NCBI GenBank assembly: GCA_964620535.1
Contig: CAZUHN010000058.1
Span: 1-7,875 of the forward strand
Source of the DNA: CAZUHN01 sp964620535
Lineage (GTDB): Bacteria > UBA8248
Direction of reading: 5' to 3'
DNA: 7,875 bases
The position numbers and the translations under genes are program-made. The notes under the pieces are model-generated. The model was given only the letters and a program-made list of their open reading frames with translations, was not told where the DNA came from and ran no database searches. Positions 6,852-7,875 of this stretch are shown in pieces (within the stretch, counting starts at the first letter, position 1; every line of letters starts with the position of its first letter).

Positions 6852-7080
6852 CCGCAGAACAAAAGAGAATCCGCCAGGGGAATTCCTGTCCGTTCGATTT
6901 CATCCGCCCGTCCGCGGCCTGTTGGTAAGCCCGGCGGGCGGGCCGATGCCCCGAACCGAATGACACCCGCCGCGCCTTGATCCAAGCCCACCCGGTCCGG
7001 CCCCGCCGAAATAAGGATGGGCCGGGAAGCCCCGTGGGGATCTTTCGGTCTTCGCGATCAGGTTGTACGCGGGATCGTTT

Positions 7081-7137
7081 TGCCAAATTGGCAGGGGGGG
7101 ATTCCGAATATTGGCAGAAAAAAGCGGTTATCTAACC
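7081..7137. promoter_or_regulatory. Cluster of palindromes and direct repeats
   Basis: TGCCAA-A-TTGGCA (7081-7093) is a perfect inverted repeat around one base. ATTGGCAG (7087-7094) recurs at 7110-7117, exactly 23 bases on. GGTTA-TC-TAACC (7126-7137) follows. The layout resembles operator half-sites on neighbouring helix faces, and TTGGCA is close to a -35 box, but I found no matching -10 at normal spacing. Confidence 0.3.
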
Positions 7138-7174
7138 AGGAACGAATGACGAACTGTCGCCTCAAGGAAAGTCC

Positions 7175-7216
7175 ATGACCAGAGAACTCTTTTCGCTGGC
7201 CGCGGGCGTCGCCTAG
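7175..7216 (+). pseudogene. 13-codon ORF, possible remnant of an SDR start
   Basis: ATG at 7175 is preceded by AAGGAAAG (7164-7171), a good ribosome site, and encodes MTRELFSLAAGVA before TAG. This resembles the opening of many short-chain dehydrogenases (LFSL-x-GKVA before the glycine-rich motif), but the frame stops there and the following bases do not continue the family. It may be a decayed gene start, a leader peptide or chance. Confidence 0.2.
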
Positions 7217-7379
7217 TTTAATTACATTTGGATCCGCCCAGGAAGGAACCGGCGGCGTAGGACTCGCGAGCAGAAGGTGGGCTGGCGGTTTCTCGGCCCG
7301 GGAAGCGGCTGCATATAACACCCGCGCAGCTCTGTTTCCGCGCCGGCAAAAAGAGCCTTTCCGGACGGGGATTTTTGCG

Positions 7380-7875
7380 TTAAACGGTGAATACGCCTCC
7401 ATTGATGTCGAGCGATATCCCCGTGATGTATCCTGCCCCGGGGGTGCAGAGGTACCAGATCGGGTCGGCGATGTCCCCGGGATCGGCGAAGCGACCAAGC
7501 GGGATGGAGCGCACAACCTCCTCCGAGGGGACGCTGCCGCGCATTCCGGCGAATCGGGGCGTGAGGGTAATCCCCGGGGCGACCGCGTTCACGGTGATTC
7601 CGTGGGGCCCGAGTTCCGCCGAGAGGCGCCGCGACAGGCCCATAACGGCGGCCTTCGCAGCGCTGTAATCGAGGGCGGTGAAGGCGATGCCCGTTCTCCC
7701 GGCGCGAGAGGCGATGCTCACGATCCTTCCGTAACCGGCCCGCTTCATGGGAGCGGCAGCGGCCTGGCAGCAGAGCATGGCGCTCTTGAGGTTCCAGGTG
7801 ATGCCGGCGTCCCACTCTTCTTCCTGAATGTCTTCGATGGGGGTGTTCTCGAAAAAACCACCCGCGCAGTTGACG
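7380..7875 (-). CDS. Short-chain dehydrogenase/reductase, 5' end outside window
   Basis: This is the C-terminal 164 residues of an NAD(P)-dependent SDR oxidoreductase. The frame runs to the right edge, and the in-frame ATG at 7778 lies inside the fold, so it is not the start. Numbering from the edge, VNCAGG (1-6) is the NNAG-like strand-4 motif and Asn28 sits in WNLKSA. The catalytic set continues with Ser56 in IVSIASRAG and Tyr70/Lys74 in YSAAK (70-74). VNAVAPGITLTP (95-106) is the cofactor-side loop, and the end, SLDINGG, is typical of FabG-like classical SDRs. The N-terminal TGxxxGxG cofactor motif must lie beyond the window. The substrate cannot be told. It converges on galT across a 544-base gap. 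The stop is TAA at 7380-7382. Confidence 0.93.
   Translation of the reverse strand, partial: VNCAGGFFENTPIEDIQEEEWDAGITWNLKSAMLCCQAAAAPMKRAGYGRIVSIASRAGRTGIAFTALDYSAAKAAVMGLSRRLSAELGPHGITVNAVAPGITLTPRFAGMRGSVPSEEVVRSIPLGRFADPGDIADPIWYLCTPGAGYITGISLDINGGVFTV

Larger units (their letters stand above)
6836..7379. other. 544-base region without a recognisable gene
   Basis: Between the galT stop and the convergent SDR stop, no reading frame gives family-like protein, and I see no tRNA or rRNA fold. GC drops in the middle (about 7080-7240). It holds a 13-base palindrome (7081-7093), a repeated ATTGGCAG, a G7 run (7094-7100), GGTTA-TC-TAACC (7126-7137) and a 13-codon ORF at 7175. The longer minus-strand ORFs crossing it are antisense to galT or out of frame with the SDR gene. 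Confidence 0.6.

Noticed and set aside
6505..7086. 193-codon minus-strand ORF overlapping galT
   Set aside because: Antisense to conserved galT sequence, with low-information composition and no motifs in the part beyond galT.

Overview
The window is bacterial DNA, mostly very GC-rich (about two-thirds GC by eye). It carries five protein genes, one of them frameshifted and one cut by the window edge. The mnmE-mnmG pair marks it as bacterial. The high GC, frequent TTG starts and the GalT and PyrF subtypes would suit a proteobacterium-like or uncultivated high-GC lineage, but I cannot place it further from sequence alone.

Layout, left to right. (1) At 58-1200 (+) is a Fic-domain AMP-transferase with a C-terminal winged helix. 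It has clearly lower GC than its surroundings. (2) After 230 bases without a convincing gene comes pyrF (1431-2165, +), orotidine-5'-phosphate decarboxylase. (3) Convergent to it on the minus strand is the tRNA-modification pair mnmE (4288-5748) then mnmG (2258-4198), transcribed in that order with an AT-rich 89-base gap. (4) Divergent from mnmE, 69 bases away, is galT (5818-6835, +). Its reading frame breaks at an eight-C run. (5) Bases 6836-7379 hold no recognisable gene, only palindromes and one 13-codon ORF. (6) At the right edge is the C-terminal part of a short-chain dehydrogenase/reductase on the minus strand (7380-7875, 5' end outside the window).

MnmE and MnmG act as one complex on wobble uridine 34 of several tRNAs. 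pyrF (UMP synthesis) and galT (UDP-sugar interconversion) are ordinary uridine-nucleotide metabolism, but nothing shows that they are co-regulated.

The points most worth a second look are in the Fic gene and galT. The Fic protein keeps a complete catalytic motif but has Gly where the family's autoinhibitory Glu is expected. Its gene also carries a ten-G run in which a single-base change would truncate the protein before the active site. In galT, the N-terminal metal-binding half and the catalytic half lie in different frames, joined at the C8 run. I see no CRISPR array, insertion sequence, rRNA or tRNA.
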